A DNA stretch of 60,504 bases from Bacteroidales bacterium. Its GTDB lineage: Bacteria; Bacteroidota; Bacteroidia; Bacteroidales; WCHB1-69. A program made the translations under genes and the position numbers. This document shows, piece after piece, positions 24,204 to 33,750 of this stretch. A model generated the notes under the pieces. That model saw only the letters and a list, made by a program, of their open reading frames with translations, was not told where the DNA came from and did no database searches. The stretch lies in contig JAFTCA010000013.1 in assembly GCA_017454945.1 (NCBI GenBank), forward strand, positions 1-60,504, in the 5' to 3' direction. Position 1 is the stretch's first letter. Every line of letters starts with the position of its first letter.

Positions 24204-26311
24204 CTAATTAACCCCCAGAATTTTTCTCCTTTGAGCATCTCTGCCAGGTGGGCGGCCATCGGTCTGTTTTGTGGCAGCGAAAGGTTGGGGTCTTCTTCTA
24301 AGACACGCTTGGCCAACTGACGGGTGTAGGCGACAATCTTTTCGTCTTTGACAATGTCGGCAATCTTAAAGTCCATCATGCCGCTCTGGCGTAATCCTTG
24401 GATGTCGCCAGGACCGCGCAATTTCAAGTCGGTATTGGCAATCTCAAAGCCGTCGGTGGTGCGTACCATGGCTTCAATACGCAACTTGCTGTCGTTGGAG
24501 AGCTTGTCGCCCGACATGAGAATGCAGTACGACTGCTCGCCACCACGTCCAACACGGCCGCGCAACTGGTGCAATTGCGACAAACCAAAGCGTTCAGAAT
24601 TTTCGATGACCATCACCGTGGCGTTGGGAACGTCAATGCCCACTTCGATGACGGTGGTGGAAAGTAGAATTTGTGTGTCGTTGCGGATAAAACGCTGCAT
24701 TTCAGCGTCTTTGTCTTCGCTCTTCATCCGGCCGTGGACCACACTGACCTGATATTGCGGTCTGGGAAAATCGTGCAGAAACATCTCATAGCCGTGCATC
24801 AGGTTTTGTAGGTCCATTTTTTCCGATTCTTCGATGAGCGGATAGACGACGAAAATCTGCCGTCCGGCAGCTATCTCGCGACGCATAAAGCCTATGAGTT
24901 GCAGTCGGTTGCGCTCTGTGAGGTGTCGCGTGATGATGGGCTTGCGCCCCTTGGGCAGTTCGTTGATGATCGAGAGGTCCAAATCGCCGTACAGGGTCAT
25001 GGCCAGTGTGCGCGGAATGGGCGTGGCTGTCATCACCAGCACATGAGGGGCGGTGCTGCTCTTGCGCCACAACTTGGCGCGCTGCTCAACCCCAAACCGG
25101 TGCTGTTCGTCAATGACGACAAGTCCTAATTTGTTGAAAATCACGTTGTCTTCAATAAGGGCGTGCGTGCCAATGAGGATGTCCACATCGCCGTTTTGCA
25201 GCCCTTCCAGTATCTCTTTCCGCTTGGCGGTTTTGGTCGAGCCTGACAGGAACTCCACACGCATGTTCATGCCCGCCAGCAACCTGCTGATGTTTTCGTA
25301 ATGCTGTGTCGCTAAAATCTCGGTGGGCGCCATCAGACACGATTGGTAGTCGTTATCCTTGGCAATGAGCATGACAAGCAGGGCCGTGATGGTCTTGCCG
25401 CTGCCCACATCGCCTTGCAGAAGGCGGTTCATCTGGCGTCCACTGCCTACATCGGCACGTATCTCCTTGATGACGCGCTTCTGGGCGCCTGTCAACTCGA
25501 AGGGGAGGTGCTCCTTGTAGAATGTGTTGAAGTAGTCACCCACCTTGTCGAATCGGTAACCTTTGATTTTCTGCGAGGTTATAAGTTTGATTTTGAGCAT
25601 TTTCAGTTGCGTGAAGAAGAGCTCGTCAAACTTGAGCCGCAGGATGGCTCGTGTCAACAGTTCGCCCGAAGAGGGGTAATGTATGTTGTAAATCGCATCT
25701 TTCAGCGATATCAGCCTGACACTGTTGATGATAGAGTCGGGGAGGGTTTCGGGAATGCTCAGCTGCGGCTGCGAGAGCAAGGTGTAGATGAGTTTCGAGA
25801 TGGCCTTCGAGTCCAGCCCTTTCTTCTTGGCTTTGTCGGAGGTGTTGTACAATGGCTGGAAACTGAGCGGTATGGGTGAGTTGGTTTGCGCCTGTGGGTC
25901 AATCATTTCCGGATGGGTGATGTTCCAGCGGTTGTTGAATTGGGTGGGCTTGCCAAAGACGATAAACTCGCGTCGCTGGCTGACAAGGTCTTCCACCCAG
26001 CGCAGACTGTTGAACCAGACCAGCTCGATGACGCCAGTGTCATCGGCAAACTTGGCCACTAAGCGCTTGCCACGTTGCTGGCCCACCACCTCGTGCGAGA
26101 TGATGCGTCCTTTGATCTGTATGTAGGCGCTGTCGCTATTGATATCGCAAATACGGTAAATCTTCGACTTGTCCACATGCCGATAGGGCAGATAGAACAG
26201 CAAATCGCGAAACGTGTAAACATTGAACTCCTTGTGCAAGATGTCGGCCTTTTGCGGTCCAACACCTTTCAGATATTCAATGGGGGTGTTAATAAAATCT
26301 ACGTTCGCCAT
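24200..26311 (-). CDS. recG: ATP-dependent DNA helicase RecG
   Basis: Branch-migration helicase that remodels stalled replication forks and Holliday junctions. 703 residues: N-terminal wedge/OB domain (about 1-150), helicase motif I GDVGSGKT (300-307), the DEQH box in VVIDEQHRFGVEQR, motif III MTATPIPRTLAM, and C-terminal QLRGRVGRGGEQSYCILM. Length normal. It lies 25 bases downstream of a membrane protein gene and is probably read with it. Its stop overlaps that of dnaB tail to tail. Confidence 0.97.
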   Translation of the reverse strand: MANVDFINTPIEYLKGVGPQKADILHKEFNVYTFRDLLFYLPYRHVDKSKIYRICDINSDSAYIQIKGRIISHEVVGQQRGKRLVAKFADDTGVIELVWFNSLRWVEDLVSQRREFIVFGKPTQFNNRWNITHPEMIDPQAQTNSPIPLSFQPLYNTSDKAKKKGLDSKAISKLIYTLLSQPQLSIPETLPDSIINSVRLISLKDAIYNIHYPSSGELLTRAILRLKFDELFFTQLKMLKIKLITSQKIKGYRFDKVGDYFNTFYKEHLPFELTGAQKRVIKEIRADVGSGRQMNRLLQGDVGSGKTITALLVMLIAKDNDYQSCLMAPTEILATQHYENISRLLAGMNMRVEFLSGSTKTAKRKEILEGLQNGDVDILIGTHALIEDNVIFNKLGLVVIDEQHRFGVEQRAKLWRKSSTAPHVLVMTATPIPRTLAMTLYGDLDLSIINELPKGRKPIITRHLTERNRLQLIGFMRREIAAGRQIFVVYPLIEESEKMDLQNLMHGYEMFLHDFPRPQYQVSVVHGRMKSEDKDAEMQRFIRNDTQILLSTTVIEVGIDVPNATVMVIENSERFGLSQLHQLRGRVGRGGEQSYCILMSGDKLSNDSKLRIEAMVRTTDGFEIANTDLKLRGPGDIQGLRQSGMMDFKIADIVKDEKIVAYTRQLAKRVLEEDPNLSLPQNRPMAAHLAEMLKGEKFWGLIS

Positions 26312-26336
26312 CGTCGCATTTTTGCCGTTTCAGGCG

Positions 26337-27464
26337 TTATTCTTTAAATTTGACATCATAGTAGGGGAAAGCATCCATCATCTCTCCCGAAAAATAGAAG
26401 TCGAAGGCTAAGCCGCCAAAAGTGTAGGGCGTGCCGTGAATGGTGATTTGCGCACCGCCAATCTCAGGAGCGGCCTTGGGCACCGACAGGTCGAAGCCCA
26501 GGTTGAACAGCGTGGCCAATATGCCGGCGTTGTTGGCAATGTTAAAGCCCGCACGTTCCCACTGTTTTTTGAACTGATGCAGCATGATGCCAGCATAAAG
26601 GTATGAGTAATAGTGATTTGTATTGTCTGTAAGTCGGGTAATGCGCTCCAGAGAGTCGTTTTCGGTTTCGAAGGCCAGCACATCTTCAAATTTCTCGTTG
26701 ATGTAGAACGGCGATTCGGGCTTGCGCAAATAGCGCTCAATACGCATGGCTGTAGGCTCTTTGATGCCCGTAACTCCCATCGAGAACTTGGTCTCGGTGA
26801 CCAGCACCTTGACAGGACCCAGGTACGACTTGAAAACCTCGCGGTTGGTGTTGTACAAACGTATCTGTTCACCAATGAGGGTGCACACGATGAGTCGCGG
26901 CTCGATGCCTGCAACGGCGGCGGCACTGTCAATGGTCGGCTTCTCCATCAGGATGGCGTCTTTCAGCGCTTCCCATTGCGAAGAGTTCATCCAGGCAATG
27001 GCGTTGTCGTTCTGGTGAGCGTTGCTTTTGTGAGCTAAAACCTCTTCGCCCTGCTGTGTCAGTTTTTTGTACTCCTTGTCAATGTCGTGTTTGCTGGCAA
27101 TGTGCAACTCCACCGCGCGAATCATCTGCTCGATAATCTTAGGGTTGCAACCCGAGTTGAGCGCCTCCAAAATCAAGTTGGCATTTCGAGGATAGAACCT
27201 ACTGATACACATTATTTTGTAGTAATCCAACGCCAGTTGGCTGTTGTCAACGGTTTCCTCCTTGTTGCTTTGACTGCCGTTATTCATCTCGCTGATTTCC
27301 ATCAAGTAACGATTGTTCTTGTCGATGCGCCCGTTATTGTTGGTCAGCCCAAGCTGGAAAATGGCCCATGCGGCAATGATGCCAAAGCCCGCTAATGCAA
27401 ATCCATAAACAATAATTTTGCCTATGATGCCCAAAACTTTCTTTTTTTTGTCGCTCTGTTCCAT
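26337..27464 (-). CDS. Membrane-anchored protein, possible lysozyme-like domain
   Basis: 375 residues. A basic start and one hydrophobic helix (KVLGIIGKIIVYGFALAGFGIIAAWAIF, about 9-36) predict an anchor with the rest outside the membrane. After a helical segment, the block SAAAVAGIEPRLIVCTLIGEQIRLYN...KFSMGVTGIKEPTAMRIERYL has the feel of a goose-type lysozyme or lytic transglycosylase (a Glu after a helix, then a G-x-x-G-x-K segment), but the relation is weak. I do not recognise a named family with certainty. It has its own -7 box and probably shares a transcript with recG. Confidence 0.7.
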   Translation of the reverse strand: MEQSDKKKKVLGIIGKIIVYGFALAGFGIIAAWAIFQLGLTNNNGRIDKNNRYLMEISEMNNGSQSNKEETVDNSQLALDYYKIMCISRFYPRNANLILEALNSGCNPKIIEQMIRAVELHIASKHDIDKEYKKLTQQGEEVLAHKSNAHQNDNAIAWMNSSQWEALKDAILMEKPTIDSAAAVAGIEPRLIVCTLIGEQIRLYNTNREVFKSYLGPVKVLVTETKFSMGVTGIKEPTAMRIERYLRKPESPFYINEKFEDVLAFETENDSLERITRLTDNTNHYYSYLYAGIMLHQFKKQWERAGFNIANNAGILATLFNLGFDLSVPKAAPEIGGAQITIHGTPYTFGGLAFDFYFSGEMMDAFPYYDVKFKE

Positions 27465-27501
27465 TTTCTTATATGCTGTATTTCAATCTTTTTTTGCGTT
27501 G

Positions 27502-27509
27502 CAAAGTTA
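27502..27509 (-). promoter_or_regulatory. -7 box of the membrane protein/recG unit
   Basis: TAACTTTG on the minus strand, 37 bases before the ATG at 27464. No good -33 element was found. Confidence 0.55.
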
Positions 27510-27691
27510 CGAAATATTAAGGCGTGTCCGGTCTCTTTTTGTGACGTTATTTGTTAATAATTGTTATTGGTTGAATTTTAGCTTTTTAGACTTGTTAATT
27601 CCCTAGAAGGATTTGGGTTCTCCTGCCTTTCATTAACAAAAATCTTTAGTTTTGGTTCCGAAATGTCATATTTTTAAAAAAAATATTTCCA

Positions 27692-27723
27692 TTTGCTTTT
27701 ATTTAGAAAAAAGTTTATTTTTG
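27692..27723 (+). promoter_or_regulatory. Promoter of the four-helix-bundle gene
   Basis: TTTG at 27692-27695 and TATTTTTG at 27716-27723, 20 bases apart, match the Bacteroidota -33/-7 consensus and spacing closely. The ATG follows 28 bases later. Confidence 0.7.
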
Positions 27724-27751
27724 TAGCCTATTTCTTAATAAATATTGTTTT

Positions 27752-28171
27752 ATGGTACCAGAACAGGAAACTTCGTTAAATTTTTTCCGCTTTGAGGATT
27801 TAAGAATTTACAGCAAAGCGCTCGATTATGTTAATTGGTTACATGGTGTGGCAGTCTCCATTCAGGATGCCTATCGTGAGAGCGTGGTCCTGCCGTTCTT
27901 GAAATCGGCACAAAGTGTGGCCTTGTCTATTGCAGAAGGTTCTTCTCGTAACAAGGCTCAATTTATTTATTATTTAAAGATGGCTAAAAGTGCTGTGCGC
28001 GAGTGTGTTGTCTATACGACTATTGCATCCCGACTCAACTTGTTGAACGAGGATGACAAAGACTATTCAAGAACACAGTTGATGGAAATGACCAAGATGA
28101 TCGGTTCGCTCGTTTCGTCCTTGCAGAAGTTGGTTCCCAACGCCAAGGATGACGATATGGAGATGGCCTAG
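27752..28171 (+). CDS. Four-helix-bundle protein (23S rRNA intervening-sequence family)
   Basis: 139 residues with the family opening FRFEDLRIYSKALDYVNWLH and the conserved second helix SAQSVALSIAEGSSRNKAQFIYYLKMAKSAVRECV. These proteins, first seen in intervening sequences of 23S rRNA genes, form pentameric four-helix bundles. Their function is unknown, and most copies, like this one, are not in rRNA. It is monocistronic with its own good promoter. The last dozen residues are acidic. Confidence 0.88.
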   Translation: MVPEQETSLNFFRFEDLRIYSKALDYVNWLHGVAVSIQDAYRESVVLPFLKSAQSVALSIAEGSSRNKAQFIYYLKMAKSAVRECVVYTTIASRLNLLNEDDKDYSRTQLMEMTKMIGSLVSSLQKLVPNAKDDDMEMA

Positions 28172-28343
28172 TGCCTCTATTCTCTGTTCCGGTACTCAAA
28201 AGTCACTTTAAAAATTATTTAATTTGAGACGGCCATAATTGACCGTCCCTTCAATCTTTGTCTTATTTCGAGCGGCAGTTGAACTTGTGAACTCACCGCT
28301 GAAAGAATCTCTTTGAATTTTGAATTCTGAAAATTGAATTTAT

Positions 28344-28373
28344 TTTGCTTTACAGTAAAATATCGTATATTTG
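28344..28373 (+). promoter_or_regulatory. Promoter of the DUF1015 gene
   Basis: TTTG at 28344-28347 and TATATTTG at 28366-28373, 18 bases apart; leader of about 45 bases to the ATG at 28427. Confidence 0.7.
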
Positions 28374-28426
28374 CAGCAAAATAGTAAATAGACTCATTAT
28401 CATATAAACCTTTAAACTATAACATT

Positions 28427-29677
28427 ATGGCAATTGTAAAACCTTTTAAAGGATTACGTCCTCCGAAAGACATTGTTAAACAGTTGGCATCACGTCCTTA
28501 CGATGTGCTCAACTCCAAAGAGGCTCGCATCGAAGCCGCTGGCAATCCCTATTCGCTACTTCATGTGACGAAGGCCGAAATTGACCTTCCCGAAGGTACC
28601 GACGAACATTCTCAAGCCGTTTACGACAAGGTGGTTGAGAATTTCAACATGTTTAAGAAAAACGGCTGGCTCGTTAAGGAAGATACTGAAAAGTTCTATA
28701 TCTATGCCCAAACCATGGACGGCCGCACCCAATACGGTATCGTGGGCTGCACGCATATTGATGACTATTTGAACAATGTTATCAAGAAACACGAATTGAC
28801 CCGTAAGGATAAAGAGGAAGACCGTATGATTCACGTTCGTATCACCAATGCCAATGTGGAACCCGTATTCTTCTCATATCCTGCTAATAAGCACATAGAT
28901 GAGATTGTAGAGAATATCGTTAAGAATCAGGCTCCCGAATACGATTTCGTAGCTGACGACGGCTTCGGTCACCATTTCTGGGTAATCAATGATCCCGCCA
29001 CCAACAAACGTATTGCCGAAATCTTCAAGAACGAGATTCCTTATCTGTATGTTGCTGACGGTCACCATCGTACCGCCGCCGCCGCTCTCGTGGGCAGCGA
29101 AAAACGCAGAAACAATCCCAACCATACCGGCAACGAAGAATACAACTACTTCATGGCAGTTATCTTCCCCGATAACCAACTGAAAATCATCGACTACAAC
29201 CGCGTAGTGAAAGATTTGAACGGCCATTCGGTTGAAGAGTTCAAGAATATGCTCAATGAGGCTTTCGTAGTTGAAAAGATGGGTAAGGATATCTATACTC
29301 CTTCCAAACTGCACGAGTTCAGCATGTATCTCGAAGGTGAGTGGTACAAGATGACCGCAAAACCTGGCACTTTCAACGATAACGATCCTATCGGTGTTCT
29401 GGATGTGACCATCCTTTCGAATCTTGTTCTGGATAAGATTCTGGGTATTAAAGACCTCCGTACCGACAAGCGCATCGACTTCGTAGGAGGTATCCGTGGC
29501 TTAGGCGAACTGAAACGCCGCGTGGACAGCGGTGAGATGAAAGTGGCTTTCGCTCTCTATCCCGTATCTATGAAGCAACTGATCGACATTGCCGACTCTG
29601 GCAACATCATGCCTCCCAAGACCACTTGGTTTGAACCGAAACTCCGTTCGGGACTCGTAGTTCACGAATTGGAATAG
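28427..29677 (+). CDS. DUF1015 family protein
   Basis: 416-residue soluble protein with the family hallmarks VKPFKGLRPP at the start, VASRPYDV-like segment (LASRPYDVLN), and YVADGHHRTAAA in the middle. The histidine-rich DGHHR motif and a ParB-like fold suggest a nucleotide- or phosphate-processing activity, but this is unproven. In many Bacteroidota it follows serC and serA; those genes are not here. It ends two bases before the stop of hydF, which faces it, with no terminator between. Confidence 0.9.
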   Translation: MAIVKPFKGLRPPKDIVKQLASRPYDVLNSKEARIEAAGNPYSLLHVTKAEIDLPEGTDEHSQAVYDKVVENFNMFKKNGWLVKEDTEKFYIYAQTMDGRTQYGIVGCTHIDDYLNNVIKKHELTRKDKEEDRMIHVRITNANVEPVFFSYPANKHIDEIVENIVKNQAPEYDFVADDGFGHHFWVINDPATNKRIAEIFKNEIPYLYVADGHHRTAAAALVGSEKRRNNPNHTGNEEYNYFMAVIFPDNQLKIIDYNRVVKDLNGHSVEEFKNMLNEAFVVEKMGKDIYTPSKLHEFSMYLEGEWYKMTAKPGTFNDNDPIGVLDVTILSNLVLDKILGIKDLRTDKRIDFVGGIRGLGELKRRVDSGEMKVAFALYPVSMKQLIDIADSGNIMPPKTTWFEPKLRSGLVVHELE

Positions 29678-29679
29678 TT

Positions 29680-30843
29680 TTATAAAGCGCGTAACGGCGC
29701 CACGGCTCTCTCGAAGATGCCGTTCATGTAAGCAATCAACATCCCGTAATTCGTTATCGGGATGTTTTGCTTTATGGCGGGTTGCAGTCGGTTGATGAGC
29801 TGCTTCTGGGTAATCATGCAGCCGCCGCACTGGATGACCATGGCAAAGTTGTGCAAGTCGGGTAGGGGCTGCAGTCCTGAGACGAAGGTGAACTGCAGTT
29901 GCTTGCCGGTGTGCTTTTGCAGCCAGCGCGGAATCTTAACACGCCCGATATCTTCACAAGAGCTTTGGTGCGTGCACGATTCCAAAACTAAAATATGGTC
30001 ACCGTCGCGCAGATTGTCGATCTGCGGTGTGCCGCTAAGATATTCTGTAAAAGCGCCTTTGTGCTTGGCGAGCAGGATGCTGAAGCTGGTCAGTGGGATG
30101 TTCTCAGGCACGATGGCCGACACTTCCCCGAACATCTGGCTGTCGGTAATGACCAGGGCGGGAGTGGGGTGGTTGGCCAGATAGCTGGCCAGTTTGTCTT
30201 CTTTCAGCACGATGGCGATGGCGTTGTTGTCGAGGGCGTCGCGGATAAGTTGCACTTGCGGCAGGATGAGCCGCCCCTCCGGGGCTTCGCTGTCGATAGG
30301 GGTGACCATCACGATGGTGTCGCCCTCACGAATGATGCCTTCCAAGATGGAGTGCGACATGTAGGCCGACGGAGGCATGGCCTTGACCATGGCGGCGGTC
30401 AGCTCTTGCAGTCCTTCGCCCGTGTGGGCGCTGATGTTGTAGACCGGCTGCCCGTTGAGTTGCGTTGTTGTGTGTGTCAGCAGGTCGCTTTTGCTGTTCA
30501 CAATCAGATAGGGTGTGGCAAACTCCTGCAGCCGTTGACAGAGCAACCCCTCGGCCTCTCCCCACTGGTAGTTGTTGGTGACAATTATCGCTAAATCAAT
30601 GCTTTTGATGATGTCGAGACTCTTCTCCACACGCTTGCTGCCCACCTCTCCATCATCATCAATACCTGCCGTGTCAATCAGCACCACAGGACCGATGCCG
30701 AAAATCTCCATGCTCTTTTTCACGGGGTCGGTGGTGGTGCCGGCATAGTCGGCCACAATGGCGGTCTCTTGCCCTGTAATGGCGTTGATGAGTGAACTTT
30801 TGCCGTTGTTGCGTCTGCCAAATATGCCGATGTGTGGTTTCAT
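29680..30843 (-). CDS. hydF: [FeFe]-hydrogenase maturation GTPase HydF
   Basis: Scaffold GTPase on which the H-cluster 2Fe precursor is assembled before transfer to the hydrogenase. 387 residues: G1 GRRNNGKS, G3 DTAG (57-60), G4 NSKSD (116-120), a dimerisation domain, and the C-terminal cluster site C290-x-H292 ... C339-x-x-C342. The residue before Cys339, usually His, is Gln here. Partner genes hydE and hydG and the hydrogenase are not in this window. HydF implies that the organism makes or once made an [FeFe] hydrogenase. Confidence 0.95.
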   Translation of the reverse strand: MKPHIGIFGRRNNGKSSLINAITGQETAIVADYAGTTTDPVKKSMEIFGIGPVVLIDTAGIDDDGEVGSKRVEKSLDIIKSIDLAIIVTNNYQWGEAEGLLCQRLQEFATPYLIVNSKSDLLTHTTTQLNGQPVYNISAHTGEGLQELTAAMVKAMPPSAYMSHSILEGIIREGDTIVMVTPIDSEAPEGRLILPQVQLIRDALDNNAIAIVLKEDKLASYLANHPTPALVITDSQMFGEVSAIVPENIPLTSFSILLAKHKGAFTEYLSGTPQIDNLRDGDHILVLESCTHQSSCEDIGRVKIPRWLQKHTGKQLQFTFVSGLQPLPDLHNFAMVIQCGGCMITQKQLINRLQPAIKQNIPITNYGMLIAYMNGIFERAVAPLRAL

Positions 30844-30886
30844 GATTCTCTATTTTTGATGAAAATCTTGCGTATGCAAGGAAAGG

Positions 30887-30894
30887 CAAAGATA
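30887..30894 (-). promoter_or_regulatory. -7 box of hydF
   Basis: TATCTTTG on the minus strand, 43 bases before the ATG at 30843. The intervening leader contains cttgcatacgcaag, a 14-base hairpin. Confidence 0.6.
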
Positions 30895-30996
30895 CTCATT
30901 TTTCATTTGTGCCCTTCTGTCAAGTATGCTTTCAATCAAATATTTTTTGGAAATCCTAATAAATGTTAACGATATGGATTGGAAGCGAAAATTTCG

Positions 30997-31004
30997 TAAT
31001 TTTG
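30997..31004 (+). promoter_or_regulatory. -7 box of the efp operon
   Basis: TAATTTTG, 38 bases before the ATG at 31043. A TTG at 30979-30981 is slightly too close for an ideal -33. Confidence 0.6.
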
Positions 31005-31042
31005 CACACTCAATAAAAAAATGAATTTAAAACATTAATTTT

Positions 31043-31609
31043 ATGGCAACAACAGCTGATTTTAAGAATGGCCTCTGTATTGTTTACAATAACGAATTGT
31101 GGACTATCGTGGAATTCCTGCATGTGAAACCCGGTAAGGGCAACACGTTTGTTCGTACCAAACTGAAACATATCAAGACTGGTAGAGTACAGGAAATCAG
31201 ATTCGATGCCGGCGTTAAGATTGAACTCGCCCGCGTAGAGCGCCGTCCTTACCAATTCTTATACAAAGAAGGTGACAATTCATATTGCTTTATGCATACC
31301 GAAACTTACGAGCAGCTTTCTATCGAAGGTGATCTGATTAACAACCCCGGACTTTTGAAAGAAGGTCAGACTGTGGAAATCATGTATCACGCCGATACCG
31401 ATACTCCGCTGACTTGCGAGCTTCCCGCCTTTGTTGACCTGCAGGTTACCTATACCGAACCTGGTGTGAAAGGCGATACTGCTACCAACTCACTCAAAAG
31501 AGCTATTGTGGAAACTGGTGCCGAAGTGTTCGTTCCTCTTTTCATCGAAACTGGTGAAATGATTAAGGTGGATACCCGTACCAACAAATATTCGGAAAGA
31601 GTAAAATAG
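31043..31609 (+). CDS. efp: Translation elongation factor P
   Basis: Rescues ribosomes stalled at consecutive prolines. 188 residues with the three-barrel EF-P architecture. The tip loop [10 protein letters not shown] carries Lys32, the residue that other bacteria modify. C-terminal signature [13 protein letters not shown]. No modification genes (epmA/epmB, earP) are nearby. It heads a cluster with lpxD and an LD-carboxypeptidase gene (gaps of 42 and 11 bases). Confidence 0.97.
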   Translation: MATTADFKNGLCIVYNNELWTIVEFLHVKPGKGNTFVRTKLKHIKTGRVQEIRFDAGVKIELARVERRPYQFLYKEGDNSYCFMHTETYEQLSIEGDLINNPGLLKEGQTVEIMYHADTDTPLTCELPAFVDLQVTYTEPGVKGDTATNSLKRAIVETGAEVFVPLFIETGEMIKVDTRTNKYSERVK

Positions 31610-31651
31610 TCTTTCCAGTATCCGCAGTTTTTCTAACATAATAGTTTTGAT

Positions 31652-32623
31652 ATGAAATTTGAAAAACCGCTCACCATATCCCAATTGTTGGAGATAATTC
31701 CGCATGAGGTGGTGGTTAAAGGGAACGCATCCAATGTGATGTCAGGCATGAATGAGATTCACTCGGTGGAAGCCGGTGACCTTTCATTCGTGGATATTCC
31801 CAAATATTACGAGAAAACGCTTTCGAGCGAGGCTTCCGTAATTTTAATAAATAAGGAAACCGATTGCCCCGAAGGAAAAACATTGATTATCACCAATGAT
31901 CCTTTTGGCGATTATGTGCAAGTGGTACGCCATTTTGTGCATTTCCATCCTCAAACCGAGTTGATTCATCCCAATGCCGTTATCGGTGAAAATACCATCA
32001 TCCAACCTAATACCTTTATCGGTGAAAATGTGGTGATTGGTAAGAATTGTATTATTCACGCTAACGTGAGTATCTACTCCGATACCGTCATTGGCGACAA
32101 TGTCATTATCCATTCGGGAGCAGTCATCGGTGCCGATGCCTATTATTTCCAAAAGCGCACCGATGGTTGGAAAAAGCTCGAATCGTGCGGCCATACGGTC
32201 ATTGGCAATGATGTGGAAGTGGGTTGCGGTGTGATGATTGACCGCGGTGTGTCGGGCGTGACCTATATTGGTGATGGCACCAAGTTTGACAACCTGACGC
32301 AAGTGGGCCACGACACCTATATCGGCAAACGCTGCCTGATTAGTGCTATGTGCGCCATCGCCGGCTGCACACGCATTGAGGACGATTGTATTATTTGGGG
32401 CAAATCAGCCGTCAATAAAGATCTGGTTGTTGCAAGGAATACTACATTGCTCGCTTTCTCAGCCATTGATAAGTCTGTTACAGAGGAAAATACGGTCCTG
32501 TTGGGTATTCCTGCTTATGATGCGCGCAAGCGTTGGAAAGAGATTGCCTGTGGCCGCATGCTTCCCGAATTGGTGGAAGAAGTTGAGCGCTTGAAGGCTG
32601 AAATAGAGAAACTTAAGAAATAG
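31652..32623 (+). CDS. UDP-3-O-acylglucosamine N-acyltransferase, LpxD-like
   Basis: Hexapeptide-repeat acyltransferase of 323 residues, the LpxD fold: an N-terminal uridine-binding domain (MNEIHSVEAGDLSFVDIPKYY), then a left-handed beta helix of about ten coils (residues about 110-270; IGENTIIQPNTFIGENVVIG) and a C-terminal helix. The catalytic histidine is in NLTQVGHDTYIG. The enzyme adds the second acyl chain in lipid A synthesis. Bacteroidota often carry this as a second LpxD paralogue beside efp, separate from the lpxC/lpxA operon, so its exact acyl acceptor is not certain. Confidence 0.88.
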   Translation: MKFEKPLTISQLLEIIPHEVVVKGNASNVMSGMNEIHSVEAGDLSFVDIPKYYEKTLSSEASVILINKETDCPEGKTLIITNDPFGDYVQVVRHFVHFHPQTELIHPNAVIGENTIIQPNTFIGENVVIGKNCIIHANVSIYSDTVIGDNVIIHSGAVIGADAYYFQKRTDGWKKLESCGHTVIGNDVEVGCGVMIDRGVSGVTYIGDGTKFDNLTQVGHDTYIGKRCLISAMCAIAGCTRIEDDCIIWGKSAVNKDLVVARNTTLLAFSAIDKSVTEENTVLLGIPAYDARKRWKEIACGRMLPELVEEVERLKAEIEKLKK

Positions 32624-32634
32624 TTTCATTCTTA

Positions 32635-33708
32635 ATGATTTTTATGATGCGTTTGTTGAAACCCCTAACGGCTACATTATGGGCAGTAGTGCTGCTTTTG
32701 TCGGTGTGTGGCTGCCGCCAACAGTCGGGACATACGTTGCAGGCACAAAATCAGCCGCAAGTCTATTACCCAACTGTGAATGAAGGTGTTATTTTGCCGC
32801 CTTTTCTTTCCAAGGGCGATACCATCGGCTTGGTGGCACCAGCCTATAAGGACGATTTGAATGAAATCAAATATGCTATCCAATGGCTTGAAAAACAAGG
32901 GTTTCATATTTTGAATGGTCAGTGCATAGATTTGCATCACAGCACCATTTATTCAGGCACCGATGAGGAACGCGCCGCCGACTTCCAGGCTATGCTCGAC
33001 AATCCGTCGGTGAAGGCCATTGTTGCCACTCGCGGTGGCTATGGCGTAGTGCGTATGATCGACAAGGTTGACTGGTCGCACTTCCGTGAGCATCCCAAGT
33101 GGATATGCGGCTTTAGCGACATTACCGTCATCCATTCGCATGTGAACCGTCAGTGCCGTGTGGCCACCATCCATTCGATGATGCCACTGAGTATCAAGGC
33201 CGAAAACTCAGAACAAATCGGAGCACAATCGTTGTTGAAAGCACTGAAAGGACAGCCGTTGGCATACACCGTGCCCTCCAGCGCCAAGAACCGTGCAGGC
33301 AAGGCTACTGGGGAGCTGATTGGCGGAAATCTCTCGCTGCTCATCTCACTGACGGGCTCGGTTTCGGAAATGGATTATGACGGCAAGATTCTCTTCATTG
33401 AGGATTGCGACGAATACTATTATCATGTGGACCGTATGCTGATGGAACTGAAACGCGCAGGCAAGTTGGAAAAACTGGCAGGCCTGATTGTGGGCGGCTT
33501 TGTGCGACTGAAGGAAATCGATGCGCCTAATATCAAATTTGGTAAGACCGTAGAGGAGATTGTGTGGGATGTTTGCGGCGAATACTCTTTCCCCATCTTG
33601 TTTGATTTCCCCGCAGGTCACATCAAAACCAACTGCGCTCTCCGTCTGGGCACCACATGCACCATGGAAGTGACAGGGAAGGGTGGTTACTCGACCGTGA
33701 AAATGTAA
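32635..33708 (+). CDS. LD-carboxypeptidase (peptidase S66), lipoprotein
   Basis: Murein tetrapeptide carboxypeptidase, which trims the terminal D-Ala from cytoplasmic or periplasmic muropeptides. 357 residues. The S66 motifs are ATRGGYGVVRMID, the nucleophile Ser161 in CGFSDITVIHSH, ELIGGNLSLLISL, FIEDCDEYYYHVDRML, and the histidine of DFPAGHIKTN. Unlike cytoplasmic LdcA it starts with a hydrophobic signal and a probable lipobox (LLSVCGC), so it is likely anchored in the envelope. Probably co-transcribed with efp and lpxD. Confidence 0.9.
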   Translation: MIFMMRLLKPLTATLWAVVLLLSVCGCRQQSGHTLQAQNQPQVYYPTVNEGVILPPFLSKGDTIGLVAPAYKDDLNEIKYAIQWLEKQGFHILNGQCIDLHHSTIYSGTDEERAADFQAMLDNPSVKAIVATRGGYGVVRMIDKVDWSHFREHPKWICGFSDITVIHSHVNRQCRVATIHSMMPLSIKAENSEQIGAQSLLKALKGQPLAYTVPSSAKNRAGKATGELIGGNLSLLISLTGSVSEMDYDGKILFIEDCDEYYYHVDRMLMELKRAGKLEKLAGLIVGGFVRLKEIDAPNIKFGKTVEEIVWDVCGEYSFPILFDFPAGHIKTNCALRLGTTCTMEVTGKGGYSTVKM

Positions 33709-33750
33709 ATTTTTCCGTTTCAATACTTCTTTTCTTTCCAATAAAATCCG

